Shown: positions 11,112 to 22,266, counted from the stretch's first letter. The stretch is DNA of 64,000 bases from Buddleja alternifolia (GCA_019426215.1 CM033395.1:20822569-20886568); one strand, 5' to 3'. Notes: a model not told the origin generated them from the letters alone. Numbers and translations are program-made.

Positions 11112-13011
11112 TGTCATGACCCAAAACTTCACTTTTCATTAAATCATACATTAGCATAAATCCATGCATTTTGATGCATAGAATTTTAAGATCGCACATC
11201 ATCTCAATCGTTAGGGCACCAAATATTTTTCCTTAGCCCAAATAAAGTGGCTAAACCAATTACCCCAATTCTTAAGGATCAAAGTGCAAATAAACTTGAT
11301 TTTTATGTCTTAAGTCAGCCAAGGATACTTCTAGAGGCTTAGGGGTCGAATTAGAGAAGAAATAAAGGTAAAAATCACTTCAAAACCCTTTCTTCTCCTT
11401 CAAAACAGAGTTTGTCTGGCAGTTTCTGTGCAACCACCATTTTGGCTATCAAAACAGGTCCAAATCCGGATATTTTTAGCTCAACATCTTCCTAAGACAT
11501 CAAGGAATAATTATATGGAAGCCAAATTTTCATAGATATTACCGAAAATTTCAGAATCCCTCAAACAGTGCGCTTCAGTCCTAGAACCGAAATTCTGTCC
11601 TCTGTTTTGGAGTTGTGTCGTTTTAGTGTTCTTCTTACACATCCACTAAGGTAAAGTAATCTAAATTTTTTTAGTATGTATATATCAATGTTAGGAACTA
11701 TGTCTCAAAATTTGGTCAGAATTAGAATTGTTTGGAATTTTCTAAAAATCGTTGAACAGAACTGCCAGTCTATTCGGTTTAATTGAGAACTGCTTCTGTT
11801 CTGAGGTTATTTAGTTAACCTAGACATTTTTGTTCACTCTAACGATAGTTATGCATATTAAATGTATTATATTAAGGATAGTTATGCATTTTTATGTGTT
11901 TAATAGGTCAAGATTCCAAAAGAGGAGCCGAGAACGCCAACTAGACGAAGGCATCTCGATAAGCCACTTTTTGTGAGTATAATTGGGTGACTTGATATTT
12001 GACGTATCCATTGTGTTCATTAATATGTCTACATGAATCCTTTATTTGTTTACTTAAGTTGAATTGGAAATTTTATGGCGTTGTGAACGTGGTTATATGA
12101 TGAGTCTACTTGTGTTATTTGGAAAGCTTATGGTGTTATGAACGTGGTTATATGATGATTGGATGATGGAAATGCATATGGTGAATAAAATTCATTGTGT
12201 AATAAACTTGAACATGGTGGAAATGTTGTTGATGATTTGATGATGAAAATGAGATATGTGATATGAGAAATGCATTCATTTGAGATAAGGGGCTCTGTTA
12301 TGGCTGCTATTAACCTTGAGCAATGTGTTAAAAGAACTTCCAGTATAACTGGACCACAGAGTACCGTACGGCCACCCGAGTTCACTGAACTCCCATGTGT
12401 TATATGAATTATAGAGTGCCATGGCCATTATCATGATCACGAACTACTCTTGGTTATAGCAGGCCATTAATAGTAAAAGCAAATGACTAAGCACGTGCAT
12501 CATTTGTTTGTGAAAGATATGAATTGAATGTGAAATAAGTGTACACGATGTTATTATATGGCTACAAATGATTGATTGGATGATGATTTTGTTTGTGCTT
12601 ATGGAATGTTAATTATCTCGTTACTTGATTATACTTGCTGAGGTTGCGACTCACCAAACGCAAATGTTTTTTTTTAGTGTTGTACATAACATCAATCCGT
12701 GAAGTTGTGTACATAAAGCTAAAGCATGGATCAAAGGTCGGCTGGCGGGTTTTCATATCCTTCTCCCTCAGCTCTTCGTTTGCATCTCATATGGGGTTTC
12801 TTTCTGGTCATGTGTATATTTTTCCCTATATCCATGTGTGAGTGTGGTGAAACTAGTAGTGTTGATATGTTCGTTTGTATATGTTGGTTAAATGGATAAT
12901 ATATAAATATGTGCTACGCTATCTTTGGGTTTCGTGTTATGGTGTTACATTTTAGTAACATATAAATGTATGCTTTGATCATCTATGGGTTTTGTGTGTA
13001 AGGGTGTTACA
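11112..13011 (+). repeat. gypsy-1 3' LTR (1,900 bp, complete)
   Basis: It begins TGTCATGACCC right after the polypurine tract and ends AAGGGTGTTACA, giving TG...CA termini. From about 11423 on it matches the 5' LTR at 4652-6419. The next base (13012) begins unrelated sequence that I assign to the second half of the gypsy-2 LTR. A 5-bp target duplication could not be confirmed because the 5' LTR is truncated. Confidence 0.9.
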
Positions 13012-13678
13012 GTAAAAGCCAAGATAGATAAAGCCACGATGTACGAGAGAGCTAGCGGTTAATATCATAGGGCTGAAAGGTCGGTTATGAGAACCCCGTG
13101 ATGCCTTTTTCGTTGGCCAATTATTATGAACAGGTTCCGAAAAAAGACGCCTATCACTATCAGTCGAATACCACACTTCGAGGGTACCCAAAAGGAAAGG
13201 ATAAAGAAGAAAAAGAAAAGTTTTAACTGAATTATGCATTATTGACTATCGTATGTGATATGTGAAACTTTGTTTTTTTAAAAAAAAATATGAGCTTCTT
13301 CTTACTGAGCCATTAGCTCATTAGGTTTTTATGATGCAGGTGATGATCATGTTTATATGTGAAGGTTGCCCAAGTCTCTAGAGCGGTCAGACACAGATAT
13401 GTTCATATGCTTTGCTTCGAGCACTTTTGTACTTTGATGTTGATTTGTATAATCGCTCTGTAATGATTTTGTAAACATAAGTATGTTAATACTTGAATGA
13501 AGGTACTGGGTTTTGATGTATATAAATAAAAATTATTTGCTTTTAAATTTGAAAGGGATATATTCTATTATTTTAGAAAACCATAACATTTCAAAGGAAG
13601 AAAATGGGTCATCGCCCCTCGGCTTGACCGTGTAGCTTATATGAGTTACATGTATGGGTCGGGTCGGGGTGTGTGACA
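13012..13678 (+). repeat. gypsy-2 LTR, 3' portion
   Basis: This segment ends GGTGTGTGACA and is followed five bases later by a tRNA-iMet primer-binding site, so it is the 3' end of an LTR. It differs from the gypsy-1 LTR and is best explained as the continuation of 4068-4651 after the gypsy-1 insertion. The T-rich tract around 13270 and AT-rich 13500-13570 are consistent with an R/U5 region. Confidence 0.6.
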
Positions 13679-13683
13679 GTTTG

Positions 13684-13697
13684 TGGTATCAGAGCGG
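13684..13697 (+). other. gypsy-2 primer-binding site (tRNA-iMet)
   Basis: TGGTATCAGAGCGG follows the LTR end at 13678. The next 10 bases lead into TAGTC, the target site used by the young gag-only element at 13708. The gypsy-2 leader resumes at 19714. Confidence 0.85.
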
Positions 13698-13707
13698 AGG
13701 TTTAGTC

Positions 13708-15156
13708 TGATAAGTCCATATTTTACAATATTTTATGCCCCATTGTAATATGATTTGATCGTTACTTTGATCATTTTTTATCCCTCATAATGCTTTGATT
13801 GGTATAGATTTTGTTTTCTAGGATACAAGTTGATTTACGCATGAAAGACAAGAAAGGAGATCCAAATTGAGCTTGAAATTGAAGAAGAAACAAAAGAAGA
13901 TAGTTGATGAAAGATTTTACACAATGCTCATATAGACACGGGATTTTCGTCAACTTACAGCCCGAATCAGACTAGTGTTTCTTCTCCAATATTGTAGAGC
14001 TTTGTCTTAGCTTCGCGTATCAACTTGAATCACCTCAATCCGACATTTGTAGAGATATTTATGATCAAAATACTAAAGCTGCGAATTTCACGTTAGAAGA
14101 CCGCGGTCCAGGACCGCGGTCCGAAAATGCAGTGCCAAATTAGACCGCGGTCCACTTTCCCGAGCCCTATTTTTTATATCCGCCGTTTTTGGTCTTTATA
14201 ACACATTCTTCACTTACCTAAAGGCTAAAAAATGCTCTAAAACACCAAGGGGAAGCCATGGGAAGTCCTAATGAAGCTTGAAGAGTCATCATCATCATCA
14301 TTTTCATCATCAAAGCTTGGATTCAAACTTTGTAATAGGGAGTAATTCAACTCTTTCTCTTTGATTTGTGTATCAACCATGTCTTATAGAATTGTTGAAT
14401 CACTTGTTGTTGTAAGTATGAGCTAAGCATCTTTGTGATTGGGTTATGTGAATACTTTGTGATGTTTTGTGTTTAATGAATCATTAATTTCCGGATTTAT
14501 TACATTCTTGTTACATGTTTGATTTTGTGCTTAATGCTTGCATATGCTTGATCACCATGTGTTTGATAAAACGCTTTGTCTTGAGACCGAGAGGAGATAG
14601 ATAAAGGGAGATCGAAAAATCAAACATCATAACGTAACAATTGACTAGAGATAGAATCGATTGCGTTGTGTGGCTTTTTGTGATAAGATGACCCGATTGA
14701 ATGTAGGATATTCGTAAACAAGGAATTCCTTTGAACCTAAATGCATGTTAGTTAATTCAATCTTCACTATAGAGATATAGGAAGTTGTTAACTAGTATAG
14801 GCTTGTTATTTCAAGAGATTGAATAATAAATACATTAGGGGGTTTCGCCATAACAAGAACGTTCTAAGAATCCGGATAATTGAGAGTTCATGAACATAGA
14901 ATAGAACATAGTAGGATCATAACCCAATCACCTCTTTCCATTCGATTTATTATCTTGTTTATCACATAGTTGTCTTTGATTATTTTCATAGTATAAACAC
15001 CTATCATCTTATAAATTGATTTAGCTTAGAATTAGATAACATAGCAATTACGAGCATTGAATCCAATTGTCCCTGTGGAGACGATATACCCCGGGCTAAA
15101 TAGTCCACTTTATTACATTGCACGACCTAGTATACTTGCTAGGATTTCACGTGTCA
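13708..15156 (+). repeat. 5' LTR of the gag-only element
   Basis: It starts TGATAAGTCC and ends CACGTGTCA. It holds three copies of the palindromic ACCGCGGTCC unit, arranged as two then one (14099-14155). The short minus-strand ORF at 13771-13953 is identical in both LTRs but has no recognisable domain and is not called as a gene. Confidence 0.95.
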
Positions 15157-15162
15157 AGTTTT

Positions 15163-15180
15163 TGGCGCCGTTGCCGGGGA
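15163..15180 (+). other. Primer-binding site of the gag-only element
   Basis: TGGCGCCGTTGCCGGGGA lies seven bases after the LTR. It differs from the tRNA-iMet site used by every other element in the window. This sequence is typical of Tat/Ogre/Athila-type plant gypsy elements and is usually assigned to an Arg or Asp tRNA. Confidence 0.85.
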
Positions 15181-15228
15181 CAATTGCGTTATTTGATATT
15201 GTAATTCACTTATCTATTCTAAGACTAA

Positions 15229-15420
15229 GTTGCTGTTTTTGCATTTAAAGTTGCTGTTTTTGTGTTTTAAGTTTCTGTTTTTGTGTTTCAAGTTGCTGTT
15301 TTTGTGTTTTTAGTTGCTGATTTTATGTTTTAAGATGCTGTTTTTGTTTTTTTTCGTTGTTGGTTTTGTGTTTTAAGTTGCTGTTTTTGTTTTTTTTAGT
15401 TGTTGTTTTGTTATGTTTTT
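15229..15420 (+). repeat. T-rich ~22-bp tandem repeat in the leader
   Basis: An imperfect unit, roughly AAGTTGCTGTTTTTGTGTTTT, repeats about eight or nine times just upstream of the gag-like ORF. Only the last units vary in T-run length. It lies entirely in the transcribed leader between the primer-binding site and the start codon at 15450. Confidence 0.85.
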
Positions 15421-15449
15421 TTATTTTTTTTATTTTTATTCTTGAATAG

Positions 15450-16556
15450 ATGAGCATCAATGACTTTTATTGGTCAAAACAAGGATGGGATGAAGGTGCC
15501 GAATACGGGAGTCGAGTGCAAGATTTATGTTCGTGGTGTGGAGGCACTCATCATAGCGATTATTGTCAACACGGATGGAGAAGTCGGCAAGACTTGCCAT
15601 TGAGTTATTATGTTATGAGAGATTCACAAGCATACCTGCATCAAGATAGGCCCCCCTTTCTAATGCAGGGAGAATTTGAATCGACTAACTTTCAGAACCA
15701 TGGGGATTATCAGCAACAATGTGATAGGAACCCAAGTTTTGAGGAGTTGATGATCCAATGGATGAAGTCGAACGATGAGCGATCTCAAAATCTCGAAGCA
15801 TCTATAATGGAATTGCAAACACAACTCAACCAACTTTCCAACTTATTGGCAGAGAGATCATCAGACACTTCTCAGGGTGGCACAGAGGAGAATGATGAGG
15901 TACTTGATACAGGAGTTAAACAAGTTGTTGATTCGGCACCACAGTGTTTGTACCCTATTGCTACACCAGCACTACCTTCAAAATCTATGTGTGGTGAAGT
16001 AGATACAACATCACTGGAGCACCTTCAATTCAGCATTGAGATCCCAAAATCCACTCCATCAAATGACCAAGAAAAAGCATTAGAAATATTCAAGAATCCA
16101 ACACCACCTACCATCATATCTCTCGAATTCTTACAAAAGTGTATCAATAACCAGAGAGACAGAGTGGAGGAGGTTGAAGTCAAGGTTTACAACTCTAGTG
16201 ATCCATTCGATACATATTTGGAAAACCCAAGTGATGCTACGGTTGAGAATGAGAAAATTAGAGGATATCTAAATCACTTGGATATACCACCATTTAAGTT
16301 GTCAAAACCAAGTTTATGGAAGTATGGAACAGCCACATATGAGTTGCAATCATCCATTAATGATCCTTTCTCACTTCCAATTAAACTTTCATCTTTACAC
16401 TTCAATTATGTATTTTTGAAAGAGACCTTATGCTTACTTCTAATTCTTTTAGGTTGTGTGATAGATATTGGAGGGGAGAAGCCTTTACGCAACTGGAAAA
16501 AACACAAAAAGGCTCATCCATACAAAGTTGGCATTGCTCCTTATGATCCACCATGA
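15450..16556 (+). CDS. Gag-like protein of the non-autonomous element
   Basis: This 368-codon ORF is the only substantial ORF of the element. Near the N-terminus (residues 27-39) is a Cys/His motif CSWCGGTHHSDYC, matching the CX2CGGxHX4C knuckle found in Tat/Athila-type Gag proteins. The middle (about residues 95-135) is Gln/Leu-rich and likely helical (LEASIMELQTQLNQLSNLL). The rest has no recognisable domain. No capsid core or enzymatic motif is visible. The start ATG follows the T-rich repeat. It is uninterrupted, consistent with youth or with selection. A structural or RNA-binding role is inferred from the knuckle only. Confidence 0.65.
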   Translation: MSINDFYWSKQGWDEGAEYGSRVQDLCSWCGGTHHSDYCQHGWRSRQDLPLSYYVMRDSQAYLHQDRPPFLMQGEFESTNFQNHGDYQQQCDRNPSFEELMIQWMKSNDERSQNLEASIMELQTQLNQLSNLLAERSSDTSQGGTEENDEVLDTGVKQVVDSAPQCLYPIATPALPSKSMCGEVDTTSLEHLQFSIEIPKSTPSNDQEKALEIFKNPTPPTIISLEFLQKCINNQRDRVEEVEVKVYNSSDPFDTYLENPSDATVENEKIRGYLNHLDIPPFKLSKPSLWKYGTATYELQSSINDPFSLPIKLSSLHFNYVFLKETLCLLLILLGCVIDIGGEKPLRNWKKHKKAHPYKVGIAPYDPP

Positions 16557-16598
16557 GCAGTGCAAGGGAGTCGAGCTAATGACTTAAAACAAGCGCTT

Positions 16599-16616
16599 CG
16601 TGGGAGGCAACCCACG
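16599..16616 (+). other. Perfect hairpin just after the gag-like ORF
   Basis: CGTGGGAGGCAACCCACG forms a 6-bp perfect stem with a 6-nt loop (AGGCAA), 43 bases after the stop codon. I recall a GCGCTTxxTGGGAGGCAACCCA block as recurrent in plant Tat/Athila-related elements, which suggests a conserved RNA signal rather than chance. Confidence 0.6.
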
Positions 16617-16875
16617 TTTTTCATGCTTTCTTTCATTTCCGTTATTTTTCTTTTTGTTTTGTTTTTCTCGTGTTATGTGTTTTTAGTTGTTTTGATGATG
16701 CTTTTTGTCTCTTCTTGTTTTTCTAACTTCACAGCTAGCTAGGCGTTATTTTTCAGACTCTTCGCCTTGTTGCTCTTTCGCGTTTTGGACATCACTTAGA
16801 TTCAAATATCAGGGACGTCTTTCTTTCCTTTACTTTACATGTGTTTGTCCGCTCATTGGGGACAATGTGCTAGAT

Positions 16876-16889
16876 TAGTTGGGGGGTAG
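16876..16889 (+). other. Internal polypurine-tract copy
   Basis: TAGTTGGGGGGTAG is identical to the tract next to the 3' LTR (18250-18263) but lies 1.37 kb upstream of it. It follows GGGGACAATGTGC. It could act as a central plus-strand primer or mark the end of an older, shorter element form. Confidence 0.6.
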
Positions 16890-18249
16890 ACGTCCATATT
16901 TTATTGTGATGTGGCGAATTGGTGTAACTTGTGCTCATTTGTTAAGATTCATGCTTGATTTGGGATTAGAAAAATGTGATAGTCATTGATTTCATGTTCA
17001 TGATTTGTTATACTTTTGCTTGGAGCATGATTCGTTTGAATATCTCTACTTCATCTTAGAAGAAATCATTTGTTGTAATTTTTCTGTGAAAGCCTTTTTA
17101 GCCATGCTTATGTGAATTGTTGGGGATTTAAAGCATTGAACTTTCAATTTTGTCAATTTTGAAGTGTGTGTTGAGTGTGCGAAGTCATGAAATGATTTAG
17201 GCCATCTTTCATTTTCTTTAACCTTACAATTGGCCTTCACGATAATACATAATCTCTCGACCTTATTTTGAGCATTATAGATAAGAATGGAGTGTGCTAA
17301 GCACACTAAAAACCACCATTCGCTTTCCTTTCGAAAACCACACCAACCACCTTTTAGCCTAAAAGAAAGAAAAACAAAGTCTATATCCCAAGTAAGAGAG
17401 CATATAACTTCATATCATTTGGCTTTAATTTGGGTTTACGCTTTGTTTTTGGTATCGAATCTCATGGATTAATGGGTTAAGAGTTGTGTTGGTTCGTGAT
17501 GATGTTGAGAAATTTTGAGGTCTTGAGTTTATGTGAAATCAAGAGACGAAAAAGAAATGTTGTAAGTTGGCTAAAGAGTCGAGACATTGGAAGTTACCGA
17601 AAAATATATTATGTGAGCTCTCTCTCGACTTGGCTACGAACTGAGCTTCAATGTGATTTATTTGGTTTGGGAATAATTTTTCCACCCTTAGCATCAAAAG
17701 AAACAAGTTTTGGGGTTATGAGTTCAAGGGGAAAAGAAATCAGAAAGCTATAAGTGGCGAGATGTGGAGATTTATTCGGTTGATATTGAGTGTTTAGCTC
17801 GATGATATTGAGTTGTATTCTCTCTTGAATTTAGTCACTTTATCCATATATTCCCATCCAAGCCATTACCTAGCCTTACGTTACAAGCCAAAAAGACCTT
17901 TTGATCTTGACTTTCACATTTCATGCACACCGATAGGTTAACAAAGTTTTGGAGTGTTTTAATGTTTTTATTATCTAATGAGTTTGCATAATCTTGTTTA
18001 AAGTGTGCTCTTGGCATAAAAATGGATATGGAGTTCATGATTTTGAGATGGAATCGAAGATGTTTTGGAGCCTTTCAAATTGTTGAGTGTTCTAGGTAAA
18101 GTGTATCTTGTCATAATCATTTTCGAGGGTTTAATTCGTGTACGTGCTTGATTATTGAGACATGAAACCTTTTAAGATCCCAAAGCAAGTTGTAAAATCT
18201 GAACTTATGAGTACTTGTTCGCCATTTATTGATCGAGACGATCATAGCC
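16890..18249 (+). other. Non-coding 3' region of the gag-only element
   Basis: Between the internal and terminal polypurine tracts I see no ORF with a recognisable domain. Short open stretches (for example 17484-17753) have no start context, motif or codon bias that would support a gene. The region is AT-rich and probably non-coding element DNA. Confidence 0.6.
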
Positions 18250-18263
18250 TAGTTGGGGGGTAG
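18250..18263 (+). other. Polypurine tract of the gag-only element
   Basis: TAGTTGGGGGGTAG ends one base before the 3' LTR start at 18265, the expected position of the plus-strand primer. Confidence 0.85.
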
Positions 18264-18264
18264 T

Positions 18265-19713
18265 TGATAAGTCCATATTTTACAATATTTTATGCCCCAT
18301 TGTAATATGATTTGATCGTTACTTTGATCATTTTTTATCCCTCATAATGCTTTGATTGGTATAGATTTTGTTTTCTAGGATACAAGTTGATTTACGCATG
18401 AAAGACAAGAAAGGAGATCCAAATTGAGCTTGAAATTGAAGAAGAAACAAAAGAAGATAGTTGATGAAAGATTTTACACAATGCTCATATAGACACGGGA
18501 TTTTCGTCAACTTACAGCCCGAATCAGACTAGTGTTTCTTCTCCAATATTGTAGAGCTTTGTCTTAGCTTCGCGTATCAACTTGAATCACCTCAATCCGA
18601 CATTTGTAGAGATATTTATGATCAAAATACTAAAGCTGCGAATTTCACGTTAGAAGACCGCGGTCCGAAAATGCAGTGCCAAATTAGACCGCGGTCCAAG
18701 ACCGCGGTCCACTTTCCCGAGCCCTATTTTTTATATCCGCCGTTTTTGGTCTTTATAACACATTCTTCACTTACCTAAAGGCTAAAAAATGCTCTAAAAC
18801 ACCAAGGGGAAGCCATGGGAAGTCCTAAGGAAGCTTGAAGAGTCATCATCATCATCATTTTCATCATCAAAGCTTGGATTCAAACTTTGTAATAGGGAGT
18901 AATTCAACTCTTTCTCTTTGATTTGTGTATCAACCATGTCTTATAGAATTGTTGAATCACTTGTTGTTGTAAGTATGAGCTAAGCATCTTTGTGATTGGG
19001 TTATGTGAATACTTTGTGATGTTTTGTGTTTAATGAATCATTAATTTCCGGATTTATTACATTCTTGTTACATGTTTGATTTTGTGCTTAATGCTTGCAT
19101 ATGCTTGATCACCATGTGTTTGATAAAATGCTTTGTCTTGAGACCGAGAGGAGATAGATAAAGGGAGATCGAAAAATCAAACATCATAACGTAACAATTG
19201 ACTAGAGATAGAATCGATTGCGTTGTGTGGCTTTTTGTGATAAGATGACCCGATTGAATGTAGGATATTCGTAAACAAGGAATTCCTTTGAACCTAAATG
19301 CATGTTAGTTAATTCAATCTTCACTATAGAGATATAGGAAGTTGTTAACTAGTATAGGCTTGTTATTTCAAGAGATTGAATAATAAATACATTAGGGGAT
19401 TTCGCCATAACAAGAACGTTCTAAGAATCCGGATAATTGAGAGTTAATGAACATAGAATAGAACATAGTAGGATCATAACCCAATCACCTCTTTCCATTC
19501 GATTTATTATCTTGTTTATCACATAGTTGTCTTTGATTATTTTCATAGTATAAACACCTATCATCTTATAAATTGATTTAGCTTAGAATTAGATAACATA
19601 GCAATTACGAGCATTGAATCCAATTGTCCCTGTGGAGACGATATACTCCGGGCTAAATAGTCCACTCTATTACATTGCACGACCTAGTATACTTGCTAGG
19701 ATTTCGCGTGTCA
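18265..19713 (+). repeat. 3' LTR of the gag-only element
   Basis: It is 1,449 bp, the same length as the 5' LTR and nearly identical to it. It ends CGCGTGTCA and is followed by the TAGTC duplication. The three ACCGCGGTCC units are arranged one then two (18656-18710), the reverse of the 5' LTR. Confidence 0.95.
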
Positions 19714-19878
19714 TAGTCTTTCCTGAAGACCGAAGAAGGCATATGAACATATTCTGGCTGGAAACTTGGTCAAATCTTTAGTTTATTCTTTTATGTTTGG
19801 TCAATGCGTATTATTGTCATTATGGTGCATTCATTATTGGCTAGTGAATGGGATAAGTTGGGCAAAATATAGGAAATC

Positions 19879-21228
19879 ATGCCTCCAAAAAGAAAGGCAT
19901 TGGGTGCCCAAGAGGGTGGCAACAATGTGGTGGTTAATCTAACTAATCTGATACAAGAACAAACTAGAATGCATGGTGAGCAAATTCAACAATTACTGGA
20001 CATGCAACAGAGAACTCAAGAACCGAATCAACAAGCTCATGCGCCTCTTGTTCGACCTAACAATCCACAAGCTGTGTATGAGAAGTTCAGAAAAATGGAA
20101 CCATCTGATTTTTACGGTAGCTCGGATCCCACGGTTGCAGAGGAGTGGGTTAAATCATTAGATATCATCTTTGACTACATGCGTATCGATGATGTTGATA
20201 AAGTACTTTGTGCAATCTTCTTACTGAAGAAAGAAGCAAGAATTTGGTGGGAAGGAGCCAAACTTACCGTGGATATGGAGACATTGATATGGGATAGGTT
20301 TAAGGTGATCTTTTATAACAAGTACTTCACCCGAGATGCTAGATCCCTTAAGGCAAAGGAGTTTTTGGAGTTGAAGCACGGAGACATGACTGTATGTGAT
20401 TATGTTAGAAAATTTGAAAAGGGTTGCATATATGTACCGTACATTGCAAGAGATAATACTGAAAAGATCTATCACTTTTTGAGAGGATTGAAACCTGAGA
20501 TTAGACGGGATGTAAGGATGCCTTCGGCAGCTCAGTTTAGAGAAATTGTGGATAAAGTTTTGATGGCTGACCTGGATGAAAAAGAAATTCAGAAACCCTA
20601 TCAACAAAAGAGACAAATGTTCACTCCAAGAAACCCAACACAATGGAAGGAACCAGAGCAAACACCAGGTCAAGGAAGTGACAAGCGTCCTAGAGTTGGA
20701 CAGACCTCCAATGCGATTGAAAAACCTAAATGTACTAAATGTGGGAGGAATCATTTTGGTGAATGCCAAATGGGTTACTACAGTTGTTTCAAATGTAAGA
20801 AGCCTGGACATTTTGCAAAGGATTGCCCAACCCTTCAGAACAAAGTGCAGGGCAGAGTTTATTCAATGACAAATGAGCAAGCTGAGGCAGATCCCTCAAT
20901 CGTTTCAGGTACTATTTTGATTTCGGGAATGACTGCATTTGCATTGATAGATTCAGGTTCTACACATTCATTCATATTAAATGCATTTGTGAGAAAATTG
21001 GGTATTACACCAGATTTGTTAAAAATAAGATATAGCGTGACAATTTCATCGGGGGAAGAAATGGATTCCAGTCATGTATTGAGGGCTTGTTCTATTCAGA
21101 TTGGTAGCTGAACACTATATGCTGATCTTGTTGTTCTACCAATTTCAAATTTTGAGGTTATTTTGGGTATGGATTGGCTTACCAAATATCATGCCACCAT
21201 TGATTGTAATAAGAAAGTCGTGATTTTT
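19879..21228 (+). pseudogene. gypsy-2 gag and protease, truncated
   Basis: This Ty3/gypsy gag ORF (410 codons) begins MPPKRKALG. It has a retrotransposon gag capsid domain (about residues 75-230, with [21 protein letters not shown] and [10 protein letters not shown]). A nucleocapsid follows with [12 protein letters not shown] and the canonical knuckle [14 protein letters not shown], then an aspartic protease with catalytic DSGSTHSF near residue 360. A stop at 21109-21111 is followed by more protease sequence in frame ([13 protein letters not shown]). Homology ends at about 21228, where minus-strand copia-2 begins, so RT, RNase H, integrase and the 3' LTR are missing. The gag part itself is intact and could be translated if transcribed. 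Confidence 0.92.
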
Positions 21229-22266
21229 AACGTAAGCTGGGCAACCCCATATTTTTATGTGTTTCAAATTAGGCTTCCTTCCATGCCATATCTGATACGG
21301 TGATTTAGGAACAGATTTGGAGGGACATCTATTCAGAATGTGAGTTGCTGTAAGCAGCGCGTGTCCCTGAGTCCAGAATCCATGAAGTATAAATGCGGTC
21401 ATAGAACAGTTAGTTTCAAAAACTAATAATTCCATACCTTGTGCGCCTTTGCCTACTTTGGGACAGTTTCTCTTCCAGTGGCCAAGCTCACCACACTCGA
21501 GACATCTATCCATTTTCTTAGGTCCTTTGCTCTTGTAAAACCCTTGAGCCTTTGCCTTACCCTTCTTGGTACCCCCTTGAGCTCCAAGCTCGCCAGACTT
21601 TTTCTTGTTGTTCTTCTTCTTAGACTTTTTGGGTCCAGAAAGGATGACCAAGGCAGTTTTCTTTCCCTTTGGTTTCATTTGAGATTGTGCAGTAACCAAC
21701 TTGTTCATTAGACCAGCTAAATTGCACTCCATCTCATTGCAGTTAAAGTTAACCACAAATTGGGAGAAGGAATCAGGAAGAGACTGCAAGATTAAGTCAG
21801 TTTGAATGGTGGCATTCATGGTGAATTCGAGAGCTTCCAATTTATCGATCCTCGAAATTATTTTGAGGACATGATCACTAACCTTCTCACTTTCTTTCAT
21901 CTTGGCTCCGAAGAGCTCTTTCAATATCTCATATCGTGCAGTTCGACTATGCTCTCCATAGAGCTCTACCAGGTGAGCTAAGATAGCTCTTGCAGTGGGC
22001 ATCTTATCATGTGACCTTTGAAGATCATTAGTCATAGATCCCACCATGTATCCTCTCTCCCGGAGGTCGTCCTTAACCCGTTTTTAATGGGGTTGGACCT
22101 CTTCCTTGTTGGCACGTGTTCTAGCAGGAGCTGCCGGGATATCAGCCTCCAAGACGTATCCCAATGATTCCATATTGAGGACAATCCTTAAATTTCTAAG
22201 CCAATCCACATAATTGGGTCCAGTCAGAGTATTCTTTTCGAGTAGAATTGAAAGTGGGTTTGTCAT
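21229..22266 (-). pseudogene. copia-2 gag fused by deletion to integrase
   Basis: On the minus strand, copia gag starts MTNPLSILLEKNTLTG at 22266 and continues in the same frame after a stop near 22082. The UBN2-type gag domain (LVELYGEHSRTARYEIL, LLQSLPDSFSQFV) is followed by a basic linker and a zinc knuckle CLECGELGHWKRNC. After the first codons of the protease region it jumps straight to the late integrase core (ALLTATHILNRC, HIKIWGCPAYVK), so about a kilobase is deleted. The fragment then ends against gypsy-2. It lacks RT, RNase H and a 3' LTR. Confidence 0.88.

Larger units (their letters stand above)
13708..19713 (+). mobile_element. Young non-autonomous LTR retrotransposon (TR-GAG/LARD-like)
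   Basis: This is a complete 6,006-bp element: 1,449-bp LTRs at 13708-15156 and 18265-19713, a primer-binding site, a polypurine tract, and a perfect 5-bp target duplication TAGTC (13703-13707 and 19714-19718). The LTRs have equal length and I count only about seven single-base differences outside a shuffled palindrome, so insertion was recent. The interior encodes one gag-like ORF and no protease, RT, RNase H or integrase. It must therefore rely on enzymes of a partner element. The PBS type points to a Tat/Athila-related gypsy partner (inference). It inserted into the leader of gypsy-2. Confidence 0.92.

Noticed and set aside
13771..13953. Minus-strand 60-codon ORF repeated identically at 18328-18510
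   Set aside because: The identity reflects recent LTR duplication, not selection. No domain, and it lies antisense in both LTRs.
17484..17753. ORF in the 3' part of the gag-only element
   Set aside because: No domain, poor start context, and it lies between two polypurine tracts in AT-rich non-coding DNA.
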